The position numbers were made by a program, and so were the translations under genes. This document shows positions 24,544-32,389 of a DNA stretch of 33,444 nt, piece after piece (positions within the stretch are counted from its first letter, which is position 1; the number at the start of each line of letters is the position of its first letter). The DNA lies in assembly GCA_017470005.1 (NCBI GenBank), contig JAFUFH010000079.1, forward strand, positions 1 to 33,444, in the 5' to 3' direction. Source of the DNA: Bacilli bacterium. Lineage in GTDB: Bacteria > Bacillota_I > Bacilli_A > RFN20 > CAG-288. The notes beneath the pieces were generated by a model that saw only the letters and a list, made by a program, of their open reading frames with translations, did not search any database and was not told the DNA's origin.

Positions 24544-25137
24544 TTAATCGCGATTATCGATATTATCTTCGTCAACATCATCGTCGCCGTTTTGATGATG
24601 GCTGGCGGTGACTTTTTCTCTGATTTCCGTCAATGCTTTGTAGACTTCTTCGTTGCTAGCATTGGGGTGTTCTTGAACATATTCGTCAAACTGAGAAATG
24701 ATATCTCCCATGTAAGGTTCTTCATAGGTTTCACGATATTCTTGTTCTTCTTCCTCGTGATCGTGCTCATCCTCTGCTTTGACGGTGTTGTCATCGTTCA
24801 TATATTCCGGATAGCTTTCATCGATATCTAAATATTCGTGGATAGGATCAAAATAAGTGAACAAAATGCGTTTGTGAATCGCAACATCTTTGAGACTGTC
24901 TTTGATGATAGCGGCGATTTCTTCTTCCTTATACATGAATTCTTCAGGAGCTTCCACCTTGATATTTAAACGGAAGGATGTTTGCTCGAATCCGTCGTGA
25001 ATGATGAAAGATTCCGGTGCGAAGAACTCTAATTCGTTCTCTTCGATGCCATAAGCATCCACTAATTTTCTATGCAAAGGTTTGGTGCGTCTGATGGCCT
25101 CATAATAATCCATGCCGAGAATTGATACAGTAATCAT
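24544..25137 (-). CDS. Acidic protein with DUF1904/tautomerase-like N-terminal region
   Basis: The product is 197 residues. The first about 105 residues have alternating strands and helices (ITVSILGMDYYEAIR; RKLVDAYGIEENELEFF; RLNIKVEAPEEF) that recall DUF1904-type proteins of the tautomerase/MIF superfamily; this is a tentative match, and the N-terminal proline typical of active tautomerases is absent. The C-terminal half is acidic and low in complexity (DEHDHEEEEQEYRE; DDDVDEDN). AGGAGG (25149-25144) lies 6 bases before the ATG and directly behind the priA stop, so it belongs to the priA transcript. Confidence 0.6.
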   Translation of the reverse strand: MITVSILGMDYYEAIRRTKPLHRKLVDAYGIEENELEFFAPESFIIHDGFEQTSFRLNIKVEAPEEFMYKEEEIAAIIKDSLKDVAIHKRILFTYFDPIHEYLDIDESYPEYMNDDNTVKAEDEHDHEEEEQEYRETYEEPYMGDIISQFDEYVQEHPNASNEEVYKALTEIREKVTASHHQNGDDDVDEDNIDNRD

Positions 25138-25149
25138 AATATGCCTCCT

Positions 25150-27366
25150 TTAAATGGCTTCACTTCCAGGGTCGACGTCAATGCTGATATCGACATCCTT
25201 ATTGGCTAAACGTAAGACTTTGATGCCAGAGAGAAGCTCGGAAGCTTCTTTTTGGTTTTTATATTTTAATAATATTGTTCGATAATATCTACCATTGATG
25301 TGAGCAATGTAAGGAATTGTTGGGCCATAGAGGTTAAATTTCCTTCCTTTGATGTTTTCCATAAGGTAATCCTTCACCTTTAAAGCCACATCTTCCACTC
25401 TCTTTTGTTCCATTCCTTTGATGATGATATTGGTAAGGAAGGTGTATGGTGGATATTGATATTTCCTTCTTTCTTCCATTTCTAAAGAATAGAAGGTTTC
25501 ATAATCTTGTTTGGCAGCTAATTGTATCACAATATTATCGGGAACATAGGTTTGAAGCAACACTCTTCCTTTCACTTTTCCTCTCCCCGCTCTTCCTACA
25601 AACTGAGAGATGAGATTAAATGTTTCTTCATTAGCAAGATACGTAGGTAATTTCAAACAACAATCTGCATCTAACATAGCAGCAAGAGTCACTTTAGGGA
25701 AGTCGTGACCTTTGGCGATCACTTCTGTTCCTACCACGATATCAAATTCTCCATGAGCAAAAGCTTCTAATGTCTCGTGTCTGACATTATTTGAAGCGAT
25801 ATCGCTATCTAAACGAGCGATTCTAGCTTTTGGGAAAAGCATCTTTAAATCTTCTAACGCTCTCTCTGTTCCAAAACCTAAAGAAGTGAAATCATTTCCT
25901 TTGCAGGTAGGGCATTGATAAGCGATAGTAGATACTCTGTATCCACAATGGTGGCAACGCAAAGAATCATCTCTTTTATGATGGCTTAGAGGAATATTGC
26001 AATTGGGACAGATGACTGCTTTTTGGCAATTTCTACAATAATAGATAGGAGAATAACCTCTACGATTGATTAAGATGAGAGCTTGTTGATGGGCTTCTAA
26101 TGTTTTCGCAATCTCATCGATGAGAGTTTTAGAATAGAAAGAAGACACTTTTGGATCAAAGATAGAAGAATCATTCATATCCACAAAGAGAATCTCTTTA
26201 TCTTGATTGGGAGCAATTCTTTGCTTCATATAAAGAGGATGATAGACATTCTTCATCGCTCTTGCTTTATCGATGACTCTAGGGGTAGCGGAACCTAATA
26301 AGATTTTACAATCACTCAATTCACTTCTCATCAAAGCGACTTGAATCGCATCATAATAAGGAGTGGAATCCTGTTTATAAGTAGAAGCGTGCTCTTCATC
26401 AATGATGATAAGTCCAAGGTTTTGAATAGGAGCAAAGATTGCACTTCTGGTTCCTAAAACGACCAAGCTTTCTCCACTATGAATCCTTTGATATTCGTCA
26501 TATTTTCTCGCGTCAGAGAGAGAAGAATTCAAAATAGAAATGGTATCTTTAAAGTGAGACGCAAAAAGAATAGACATTCTATCCGTTAAAGCAATCTCAG
26601 GAATTAAAACCAAAACGCCTTTTCCTTGTTTCAGGAATTCTTCGGCCAAAGAAATATAAACTTCGGTCTTACCAGACCCAGTGACGCCTTGTAATAAGTA
26701 GACTTTTTGTTCTCCTTGAAGCACACCATCTTTGGCTTCTTGTTGTTCTTTGGTTAAATCGACAGGAATAAGCTTTTTCACTTCTAATTCTGGGATGCGA
26801 GAAACAGGGATTTCTCTCACTTCTAAGGCTTTCTTTTCTAAAAGAGAAGCGAGTGCTTTTTTGGCTGTGATCTTCCCATATCGGATTCCATCGTCTTCTT
26901 GAGATACTTTTTGATAAAGTTCTCTTTCGTTTTTAGAGAGAGTGTTTATATCAAAAGGTAGGGAGAAAACAAAGTCGACAAATTTTCCCTGTGCTTTGTT
27001 TAAAGCGGAATTCTTTGGCTTTAAAGAAGGAGGAAGCATCGCGGATAGCACTTTGATTAAATCACATTGATAATAAGAGGCGATTCTTTTGGCAAGCTCT
27101 AAGCCTTCTTCATCTAATAAAGGAGTGGAATCAATCTTAGAAAGAATCTTGCTTAATTTCATTCCTTGTTGGGCTTGGTATTCTTCTAAGCTCATCTCAA
27201 TTTTTACGGGTTTCTCCACAATAAAAGCGACCGTTTCCTTCGAAGAACCAAAAGAAACGAGCACTCTCATTCCTTGTTGAAGAGAGTCATCTTCACTGTA
27301 ATAAGAGAAAGGACGGTCTAGAGCAACTACCGCTCTACCAATCAAAACCTTAACGAGATAAAACAT
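25150..27366 (-). CDS. priA: Primosomal protein N' (replication restart helicase)
   Basis: The product is 738 residues, the family length. The N-terminal DNA-binding domain is followed by the helicase core: Walker A LLQGVTGSGKTEVYI (about 225), DEEH box (IIIDEEHASTYKQD), LLGSATP, then a zinc-binding insertion with four CXXC pairs (CRNC, CPNC, CHHC, CPTC), and motifs V-VI (VVGTEVIAKGHDFP; FVGRAGRGKVKGR). PriA recognises stalled forks and reloads the replisome. The ATG at 27366 has no ribosome binding site; TAAAAT lies 6 bases upstream, so a leaderless transcript is likely. The acidic-protein gene follows after 12 bases. Confidence 0.96.
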   Translation of the reverse strand: MFYLVKVLIGRAVVALDRPFSYYSEDDSLQQGMRVLVSFGSSKETVAFIVEKPVKIEMSLEEYQAQQGMKLSKILSKIDSTPLLDEEGLELAKRIASYYQCDLIKVLSAMLPPSLKPKNSALNKAQGKFVDFVFSLPFDINTLSKNERELYQKVSQEDDGIRYGKITAKKALASLLEKKALEVREIPVSRIPELEVKKLIPVDLTKEQQEAKDGVLQGEQKVYLLQGVTGSGKTEVYISLAEEFLKQGKGVLVLIPEIALTDRMSILFASHFKDTISILNSSLSDARKYDEYQRIHSGESLVVLGTRSAIFAPIQNLGLIIIDEEHASTYKQDSTPYYDAIQVALMRSELSDCKILLGSATPRVIDKARAMKNVYHPLYMKQRIAPNQDKEILFVDMNDSSIFDPKVSSFYSKTLIDEIAKTLEAHQQALILINRRGYSPIYYCRNCQKAVICPNCNIPLSHHKRDDSLRCHHCGYRVSTIAYQCPTCKGNDFTSLGFGTERALEDLKMLFPKARIARLDSDIASNNVRHETLEAFAHGEFDIVVGTEVIAKGHDFPKVTLAAMLDADCCLKLPTYLANEETFNLISQFVGRAGRGKVKGRVLLQTYVPDNIVIQLAAKQDYETFYSLEMEERRKYQYPPYTFLTNIIIKGMEQKRVEDVALKVKDYLMENIKGRKFNLYGPTIPYIAHINGRYYRTILLKYKNQKEASELLSGIKVLRLANKDVDISIDVDPGSEAI

Positions 27367-27372
27367 AAGAAT

Positions 27373-27378
27373 ATTTTA
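27373..27378 (-). promoter_or_regulatory. -10 box of priA, likely leaderless start
   Basis: TAAAAT on the minus strand ends 6 bases before ATG 27366; the gap reads attctt. No clear -35 box is visible. Confidence 0.6.
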
Positions 27379-27384
27379 CCTTAT

Positions 27385-28191
27385 TTATATGTGTCGTTTG
27401 TTATTTCTTTTAATTTGATCAATCTTTTGTGAAAAGAAGGTAAGAAGTGGTTCAGATAAGTTCTTTTTTTCTATCGCATAAACTCTTTTATCTATATCAG
27501 GATATAGAAGAAGAATCTCATCTTTGGTTTCTAAAGCGTAATAGAACTGAGAATAATAACAGATTCTTTCTCCTTCTTGTCCTTCATTAGAGATGATCTT
27601 ATCTTGATAGACAGTGAATTCTTCATTCTCATTCTTTTTCATCATGAGAAGAGGATAAACAAAGATTTGAAGAAGACAAAGAAGAGCGGAAAGAATCAAT
27701 AAAAGAAGGAAAGTGTAGAAATATAAGGCTTGGAAGGGTTGGAAAGAAAGAATGACTAATCCCATCGCACAAAGGAATATCACAAAAGCAAAGACGATGA
27801 ATCTTGTTTTCGATAAGAATAGATTTAGGCGGAATAAAGAAAGATAATCGATCTTGCTTTTTTCGGTTTTTAGAAGGAATGAACCTTCCTCAAAAGAATC
27901 GCTGAAATCTACTTTATCTACTTTCCAAGCTTCGCTCTTAGATTCCTTGATGAAACGGACGATGAGAAGGAATACCCAAAGGAACAAGAAAACCACAAAA
28001 GCGATGAAGGAAATCATATTCCAAGTCATGTAAGCACTGTTATAATGATAAACCACTTTTTCACCGCTGGTATCAGTTGTTCTTGTGGATAACAATAGGA
28101 TGAAAGAAACGATGGTAGAAATTAGAGCAATCAAAATCAAGATGAGAGAAGAGAAGATAGCTTTTTGAAATGGTCTATTTTTATAATTCAT
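27385..28191 (-). CDS. Four-span membrane protein, unknown function
   Basis: The product is 268 residues with membrane segments at about 12-34, 55-78, 128-150 and 155-180. A cytoplasmic loop separates the pairs, and a soluble C-terminal part follows (EFTVYQDKIISNEGQEGERICYYSQFYYALE), reminiscent of the YcxB-like C-terminal domain of some Bacillota membrane proteins. That resemblance is weak. The start overlaps the end of the glycerate kinase gene by 11 bases, so expression is coupled to it. No functional link is evident. Confidence 0.65.
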   Translation of the reverse strand: MNYKNRPFQKAIFSSLILILIALISTIVSFILLLSTRTTDTSGEKVVYHYNSAYMTWNMISFIAFVVFLFLWVFLLIVRFIKESKSEAWKVDKVDFSDSFEEGSFLLKTEKSKIDYLSLFRLNLFLSKTRFIVFAFVIFLCAMGLVILSFQPFQALYFYTFLLLLILSALLCLLQIFVYPLLMMKKNENEEFTVYQDKIISNEGQEGERICYYSQFYYALETKDEILLLYPDIDKRVYAIEKKNLSEPLLTFFSQKIDQIKRNNKRHI

Positions 28192-29299
28192 GTTGGTTCA
28201 AATAATCCTGTATGACTTCTTTGAGTTTTTGGATGGTTTCTTCTTTATCTACTCTTGTGTTTAAACTGAGGAAAGAAGTGACACCCATCTCTTGTAATCC
28301 TTCTTTACTATTTTCTTCGATTTTTCCACCAATAGCAAGAACAGGCACTCTTTTTTCTTTGCATTTTTTAGCTAGGATAGAAATACATTTATTCTTTAAG
28401 GTAGTGGAATCTATTTTTCCTTCTCCGGTGATGACAAGGTCCGTATCTTTTAATTGAGAATCGATATCTAATAATTTAAATAATTCTTCTCCACCACTTT
28501 TCATTTCTGCTTTGCAGAAGAAAAGCAAAGAAGCTCCGATTCCTCCTCCTGCTCCCGCTCCCGGTAGAGAAGAAACATCGATATGATATTTCTTCTGGAT
28601 GAGAGCATTGAGATGACACATATTCTTTTCTAAAAGAACTAGATCTTCCTTGCTAGCTCCTTTTTGAGGACCATAAGTATAAGTAGCACCATTTTCCCCT
28701 AAGAGCGGATTATTCACATCCGCGTATATCTCAAAATGAGATTCTAATATTCTAGAATCTAATACGGAGATATCGATATCTTCGATCTCATTTAAATTTC
28801 CACCAGTAGGAATAAAAGCTTGATGAGAATGATTCAAGAATCTTACTCCCAAGGCGCAAGCAAGCCCCGCTCCAAAATCATTGGTAGAAGTTCCTCCAAT
28901 TGTGATGATAAAAGAACGAATACCTTGGTCGAGAGCATCTTGAATCATTTCTCCGATTCCATAAGAGGTAGTGATCAACGGATTCTTTCTCTCTTTTACA
29001 TCCACAAGTGAGCAACATTGAGCGGATTCTATGATGGCTTGATGAGAAGAAGAAATAAGATATCTTCTCTTTATCTTCTCCTTTAGGAAAGAAGAAGTGA
29101 TCACACAAGATTTTGATCTTACTTTTTCCTTTAAAGATAACTCTAAAGCATCTAAAAAGCCTTCTCCTCCATCCGAAAAAGGGAAACAAGAGACAGCGAA
29201 GTCGGGATGAGATTCTAAGATAGCCTCTTTAAGAGTAGAACAAACATCTACGCTAGAGAGACTTCCTTTGAATGAGTCAGAGATAATCAGTATTTTCAT
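28181..29299 (-). CDS. glxK: Glycerate 2-kinase, GlxK/GarK family
   Basis: The product is 372 residues, the family length. It would phosphorylate D-glycerate to 2-phosphoglycerate, feeding lower glycolysis. Family motifs are ISDSFKGSLSSVDVC at the start, PFSDGGEGF, the glycine-rich TIGGTSTNDFGAGLA, SLPGAGAGGGIGA, and DLVITGEGKIDSTTLKNK near the C-terminus. The start lacks a clear ribosome binding site; the CATTTT element just upstream may give a very short leader. It is divergent from the DUF308-type gene and followed by a coupled membrane protein. Confidence 0.95.
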   Translation of the reverse strand: MKILIISDSFKGSLSSVDVCSTLKEAILESHPDFAVSCFPFSDGGEGFLDALELSLKEKVRSKSCVITSSFLKEKIKRRYLISSSHQAIIESAQCCSLVDVKERKNPLITTSYGIGEMIQDALDQGIRSFIITIGGTSTNDFGAGLACALGVRFLNHSHQAFIPTGGNLNEIEDIDISVLDSRILESHFEIYADVNNPLLGENGATYTYGPQKGASKEDLVLLEKNMCHLNALIQKKYHIDVSSLPGAGAGGGIGASLLFFCKAEMKSGGEELFKLLDIDSQLKDTDLVITGEGKIDSTTLKNKCISILAKKCKEKRVPVLAIGGKIEENSKEGLQEMGVTSFLSLNTRVDKEETIQKLKEVIQDYLNQHEL

Positions 29300-29311
29300 T
29301 TGATAAAATGC

Positions 29312-29340
29312 TTAACATTTGCCTCGTTTTTTGCTATTTT
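29312..29340 (+). promoter_or_regulatory. Promoter of the DUF308-type gene
   Basis: TTAACA (29312-29317) and TATTTT (29335-29340) are spaced 17 bp, with TG one base before the -10 box. AGGAGG follows at 29361-29366. Confidence 0.6.
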
Positions 29341-29377
29341 ATCCTAGCACAAATCATATTAGGAGGAAAATCGTTTC

Positions 29378-29920
29378 GTGAAAAAAGAAACATTGATTCA
29401 ATCAATTGTTTACATCGTAATCGGTGTATTACTTTGTTTATCTGTCATCAATTTCAATGAGATGATGGGATGGATGATTGGCTTATCTCTACTTATCGCT
29501 GGAGTCTTGCTGATCCTTATCTCTGCTGTCAGCATGAAGAGCTTGTTGACCATCAACGGTCTTGCAGGTTCTCTCTTAGTCGCATTCGGATTACTCTTTA
29601 TCCCGAACTGCGTCCCTGGTGTTGGCCTTGCCTATGACCTCATCATCGCCTTGATTATGATGACTCTTGGAACCTTGTTCTTAGTGGAAGCCTTCATCGG
29701 TATCTTCAATAAGAGACCTATGGTTGGAACTGTTGTTCTCTTCTTGTTCGGAGCCGCTTTCTTCACTGTTGGCATGTTGCTCTGGTTCCTTCCCGAATTC
29801 CGCAGATTTGCAGGATTGATGTTAGGTATCTTCTTGATTGTCTACGGTATCTTGATCATCATCTCTGCCGCTACCAAGAGAGACTTCATCATCGTCGAAG
29901 TCAAAAAGAACAAAAAATAA
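29378..29920 (+). CDS. DUF308 (HdeD-like) membrane protein
   Basis: The product is 180 residues, almost wholly hydrophobic, with six membrane segments arranged as repeated hairpins (VYIVIGVLLCLSVI; GWMIGLSLLIAGVLLILI; and later pairs), the pattern of DUF308/HdeD proteins. In enterobacteria HdeD is linked to acid resistance; no such role can be inferred here. The start is GTG 29378 with AGGAGG 11 bases upstream, a rather long spacing. It is monocistronic, with its own promoter and terminator. Confidence 0.78.
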   Translation: MKKETLIQSIVYIVIGVLLCLSVINFNEMMGWMIGLSLLIAGVLLILISAVSMKSLLTINGLAGSLLVAFGLLFIPNCVPGVGLAYDLIIALIMMTLGTLFLVEAFIGIFNKRPMVGTVVLFLFGAAFFTVGMLLWFLPEFRRFAGLMLGIFLIVYGILIIISAATKRDFIIVEVKKNKK

Positions 29921-29946
29921 GAAACAATTTATTGATTTATGCAATT

Positions 29947-29974
29947 GCTCGGCTTGAAAACCGAGCTTTTTCTT
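29947..29974 (+). terminator. Intrinsic terminator behind the DUF308-type gene
   Basis: GCTCGG (29947-29952) pairs with CCGAGC (29961-29966), followed by TTTTTCTTTT. Confidence 0.88.
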
Positions 29975-30032
29975 TTCAAAACAATTATTATTAAGAAAAG
30001 AAAAACATTATAATGAGAAAGAATTCTTTGCT

Positions 30033-30539
30033 ATGGAATACCAACACATCACACACGAATCGTTAAAACCATTTGTTCCCGAAGGAGCTAGAATCTTGAT
30101 TCTAGGTTCTTTTCCTTCTATTGCTACAAGAGCAGCTGGGTTTTATTATGCGCATAAATCCAATCGTTTTTGGAAAGTTTTGGCCGCTATCTTTGATGAG
30201 AAAGAACTCACATCCATCCAAGAAAAGAAAGACTTCTTAACTCGACATAAGATCGCTCTTTATGACACCATTGAAGCGTGTGATATCCAAGCTTCTAGCG
30301 ATGCTTCTATCAAGAATGTCATCAGCACAAAAGAAACGATAGAAGAGATCAAAAGAAAAGAAAGAATCTCTTATGTCTTTACAACAGGTTCTACTTCTAG
30401 CAAGTTATATCAGAAATATATTGGGAAAGATAATATCCCTCTCCTTTCCCCTTCTGCGGCTAATGCAGCGACTTCTTTTGAGAAATTAAAAGAGAATTAT
30501 TCAAAGATTGTTTGCAAGCTGAATGAATTAATTGAATAA
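30033..30539 (+). CDS. Hypoxanthine-DNA glycosylase (uracil-DNA glycosylase superfamily, family 6)
   Basis: The product is 168 residues, the length of the DNA-deoxyinosine glycosylase family. Motif 1 is ILGSFPSIATRAAGFYYAHKSNRFWKV in shortened view: LGSFPS, then FYYAH and NRFW. Motif 2 is LLSPSAANA near the C-terminus. In this family motif 1 has no uracil-type GQDPY, and the enzymes remove hypoxanthine left by adenine deamination, starting base-excision repair. TATAAT at 30009-30014 is 18 bases before the ATG, with only a poor ribosome binding site. It lies just upstream of the tRNA-Ala gene, whose -35 box overlaps the stop region. Confidence 0.85.
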   Translation: MEYQHITHESLKPFVPEGARILILGSFPSIATRAAGFYYAHKSNRFWKVLAAIFDEKELTSIQEKKDFLTRHKIALYDTIEACDIQASSDASIKNVISTKETIEEIKRKERISYVFTTGSTSSKLYQKYIGKDNIPLLSPSAANAATSFEKLKENYSKIVCKLNELIE

Positions 30540-30560
30540 TCTTATTCAAAATGATATGAT
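30532..30560 (+). promoter_or_regulatory. Promoter of tRNA-Ala
   Basis: TTGAAT (30532-30537) and TATGAT (30555-30560) are spaced exactly 17 bp, with a start expected near 30567, just ahead of the tRNA. Confidence 0.75.
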
Positions 30561-30571
30561 TTTACTCACGT

Positions 30572-30647
30572 GGGGCCATAGCTCAGTTGGGAGAGCGCAT
30601 CGTTCGCAACGATGAGGTCGCGAGTTCGATCCTCGTTGGCTCCACCA
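30572..30647 (+). tRNA. tRNA-Ala (anticodon CGC)
   Basis: The gene is 76 nt and forms a full cloverleaf. Acceptor GGGGCCA pairs with TGGCTCC and includes the G3-U70 pair that identifies alanine tRNAs. The D-arm is GCTC/GAGC. The anticodon stem CATCG/CGATG closes the loop TTCGCAA, giving CGC for codon GCG. The T-arm is GCGAG/CTCGT with loop TTCGATC. The 3' CCA is encoded. Its 3' end is the apparent anchor of the cassette array that follows. Confidence 0.97.
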
Positions 30648-30740
30648 GTATAGTAGAATTGTCGTTGTCCAAAGTCATTTATCCGACTTTGTATAAAAGA
30701 TTTATCTAATATAGATTAGGCCTCTTCGAAGGTCTTTTTT
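30648..30740 (+). repeat. Spacer-terminator unit, copy 1 (behind tRNA-Ala)
   Basis: The unit runs from the tRNA end through AAAGTCATTTATCC and TAGATTAGGCCTC to a hairpin (AGGCCT, 30718-30723, with AGGTCT, 30730-30735) and six T. It recurs at 32238-32330 and 32813-32906. It probably terminates the tRNA transcript. Confidence 0.75.
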
Positions 30741-30817
30741 GTTGGAAAAATGCTATTTTAATAGGAATTTAAGTTGGAAAAATGCAAATATCAAGTAAAT
30801 TTAGGTTGGAAAAATGC
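30741..30817. repeat. Three GTTGGAAAAATGC repeats, 32-bp period
   Basis: GTTGGAAAAATGC occurs perfectly at 30741-30753, 30773-30785 and 30805-30817, starts exactly 32 bp apart (about three DNA turns). The third copy covers the -35 region of the ATPase gene. This looks like a protein-binding operator array. Confidence 0.85.
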
Positions 30818-30823
30818 AAATAA

Positions 30824-30832
30824 TGTTATAAT
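30824..30832 (+). promoter_or_regulatory. Extended -10 promoter of the DUF4143 ATPase
   Basis: TGTTATAAT is a perfect extended -10 element. The expected start is near 30839. The third GTTGGAAAAATGC repeat ends 6 bases upstream, where it would interfere with polymerase. Confidence 0.75.
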
Positions 30833-30853
30833 ATTCATGATGGAGGTGTTGAT

Positions 30854-32206
30854 ATGCTCTTTCGAAAGATAACTGAAGACATCCAAAAATGGTACTTGAA
30901 TAGTTCGACAGGACTATTGATTGATGGTGCTAGACAAATCGGAAAGACCACGATTATCGAAGACTTTTTATCCAGTAATAATATTGATTTCATTGAACTT
31001 AATTTACTAGAAAACAAACTTGCTTTAGACGCTTTTAATTCCTCCACTAACGAAAAAGAATTAATGCTTCGTATATCTGCATTGGCCAATAAAAATATTG
31101 TTGAAAGTAAAACAGTCATTTTTATTGATGAGATACAAGAGGCAAAGGATGCCATTACTCCAATTAAATTCTTAGTACAGAAAGCGCCTTGCAAGTTCAT
31201 TTTTTCAGGCTCATTATTAGGGGTGAAAATGAAAGACGTTTTATCTGTTCCCGTCGGTTTCTTGACTGTGTTGCCAATGTATCCGATGGACTTTTGGGAA
31301 TTTTGCAAGGCAGTCGGTGTTTCGGACAAAACCTTTTCCTATTTAAATGACTGCTTTCAGAACAAAACTAAAGTTGATGAAATCATTCATAGGCAAATGA
31401 TGAATTTGTTTAATACTTATATTGTTGTGGGTGGTATGCCGAAGGCAGTATCGGATTTTGTGAAAACAAATGATATGACTAAGGTTAACCAAGTCCTGGC
31501 AAGTATTGATTATGGTTATCGTCAAGATATCACTAAATATCAGAAGAACAGTAAATTATTGATTCAGGAAATTTATGATTTGATACCAAGTGAGTTAAAT
31601 TCTCAGAATAAGAGGTTTATTTTAAAGAGTCTGAATCAAAAAGCTAGATTCTATCAATATGAAACTTCATTTACATGGCTAAAAAATAGTGGAGTAGGAT
31701 TGTTTGTCCATAATGTCGATAATCCTGTATATCCGCTTTTGGCAAGTAAAGAAAGGACATTGTTTAAGTTATTTCTGTGTGATGTAGGTTTACTGACTTA
31801 TAAACTCTTCAACGGCAATCAAACTGCTATTCTGAATGGTGGTTCAAATCTCAATTTTGGTGCTGTTTATGAAGCAGTAGTCGCACAAGAATTAACAGCT
31901 CATGGTTTTGATTTGTACTACAACAGTGATAAGAAAAGGGGTGAAATTGATTTTCTGATTGAAGAAGGAAATGGTGTTATTCCTTTAGAAGTAAAAAGTG
32001 GTAAGGACTATAAAAGACACTCGGCATTATCGCAATTGATGTCCAATCAAGAGTTCGATTACCCATTAGGCATTGTTTTGTGCAACGGCAATATCGAGAA
32101 TGAAGATAGAACTCTTTATCTGCCTGTGTATATGATTGGATTCTTACAAAATGTCCAGAATAATAAGCCAAATATAGTCAAATTGGATATTACCAGTTTG
32201 ATCTAG
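30854..32206 (+). CDS. AAA ATPase with C-terminal DUF4143 domain
   Basis: The product is 450 residues. The N-terminal AAA_14 domain has Walker A GARQIGKTT (about 24-33), Walker B TVIFIDEIQEA (about 90) and the sensor-type FIFSGSLLG. The C-terminal DUF4143 domain contains a PD-(D/E)XK-like core: EAVVAQEL, then GEIDFLIE and IPLEVKSGKDYKRHSAL. Such proteins are widespread single-gene accessory factors in gut bacteria and archaea; their function is unknown. GGAGG at 30842-30846 supports the ATG. It is the first cargo behind the tRNA and ends 6 bases before a tRNA 3' fragment, so it may have entered as a unit. Confidence 0.9.
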   Translation: MLFRKITEDIQKWYLNSSTGLLIDGARQIGKTTIIEDFLSSNNIDFIELNLLENKLALDAFNSSTNEKELMLRISALANKNIVESKTVIFIDEIQEAKDAITPIKFLVQKAPCKFIFSGSLLGVKMKDVLSVPVGFLTVLPMYPMDFWEFCKAVGVSDKTFSYLNDCFQNKTKVDEIIHRQMMNLFNTYIVVGGMPKAVSDFVKTNDMTKVNQVLASIDYGYRQDITKYQKNSKLLIQEIYDLIPSELNSQNKRFILKSLNQKARFYQYETSFTWLKNSGVGLFVHNVDNPVYPLLASKERTLFKLFLCDVGLLTYKLFNGNQTAILNGGSNLNFGAVYEAVVAQELTAHGFDLYYNSDKKRGEIDFLIEEGNGVIPLEVKSGKDYKRHSALSQLMSNQEFDYPLGIVLCNGNIENEDRTLYLPVYMIGFLQNVQNNKPNIVKLDITSLI

Positions 32207-32211
32207 TTACC

Positions 32212-32237
32212 GGTTGAATCCTGGTTGGCTCCACCAT
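32212..32237 (+). pseudogene. tRNA-Ala 3' fragment, att-like
   Basis: These 26 bases resemble the T-arm and acceptor end of the tRNA-Ala at 30572-30647. The last 13 bases (GTTGGCTCCACCA) are identical, and 21 of the last 24 match. The T-loop has lost the canonical TTC (TTG instead), and nothing of the 5' half is present. It follows the ATPase stop codon by 5 bases and is followed by copy 2 of the tRNA-flanking unit. Confidence 0.85.
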
Positions 32238-32330
32238 GATAGAACAAAATGTTGCTGGGCAAAGTCATTTATCCTAAATTGGACAAAACGACTTATCCAG
32301 CATAGATTAGGCCTCTTCGGAGGTCTTTTT
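32238..32330 (+). repeat. Spacer-terminator unit, copy 2 (behind tRNA fragment)
   Basis: It is homologous to 30648-30740: shared CAAAGTCATTTATCC, then ATAGATTAGGCCTCTTCG. The hairpin AGGCCTC (32309-32315) and GAGGTCT (32320-32326) closes a TTCG loop and is followed by T, a good terminator for the ATPase gene. Confidence 0.8.
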
Positions 32331-32338
32331 GTGGCACA

Positions 32339-32366
32339 TTTGTGACAACTGGTATGGTAATATAAT
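32339..32366 (+). promoter_or_regulatory. Promoter of Nif11-like peptide gene A
   Basis: TTTGTG (32339-32344) and TATAAT (32361-32366) are spaced 16 bp. The -35 region includes the small palindrome TTGTGACAA and is nearly identical in front of peptide gene B, so both are likely controlled together. Confidence 0.65.
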
Positions 32367-32389
32367 ATTGACAAAGGAGAGCTTGAAGC

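Noticed and set aside
30741-30817. CRISPR-like array with 32-bp period
   Set aside because: The repeated part is 13 bp with 19-bp intervals, there are three units, no cas genes are present, and it covers a promoter.
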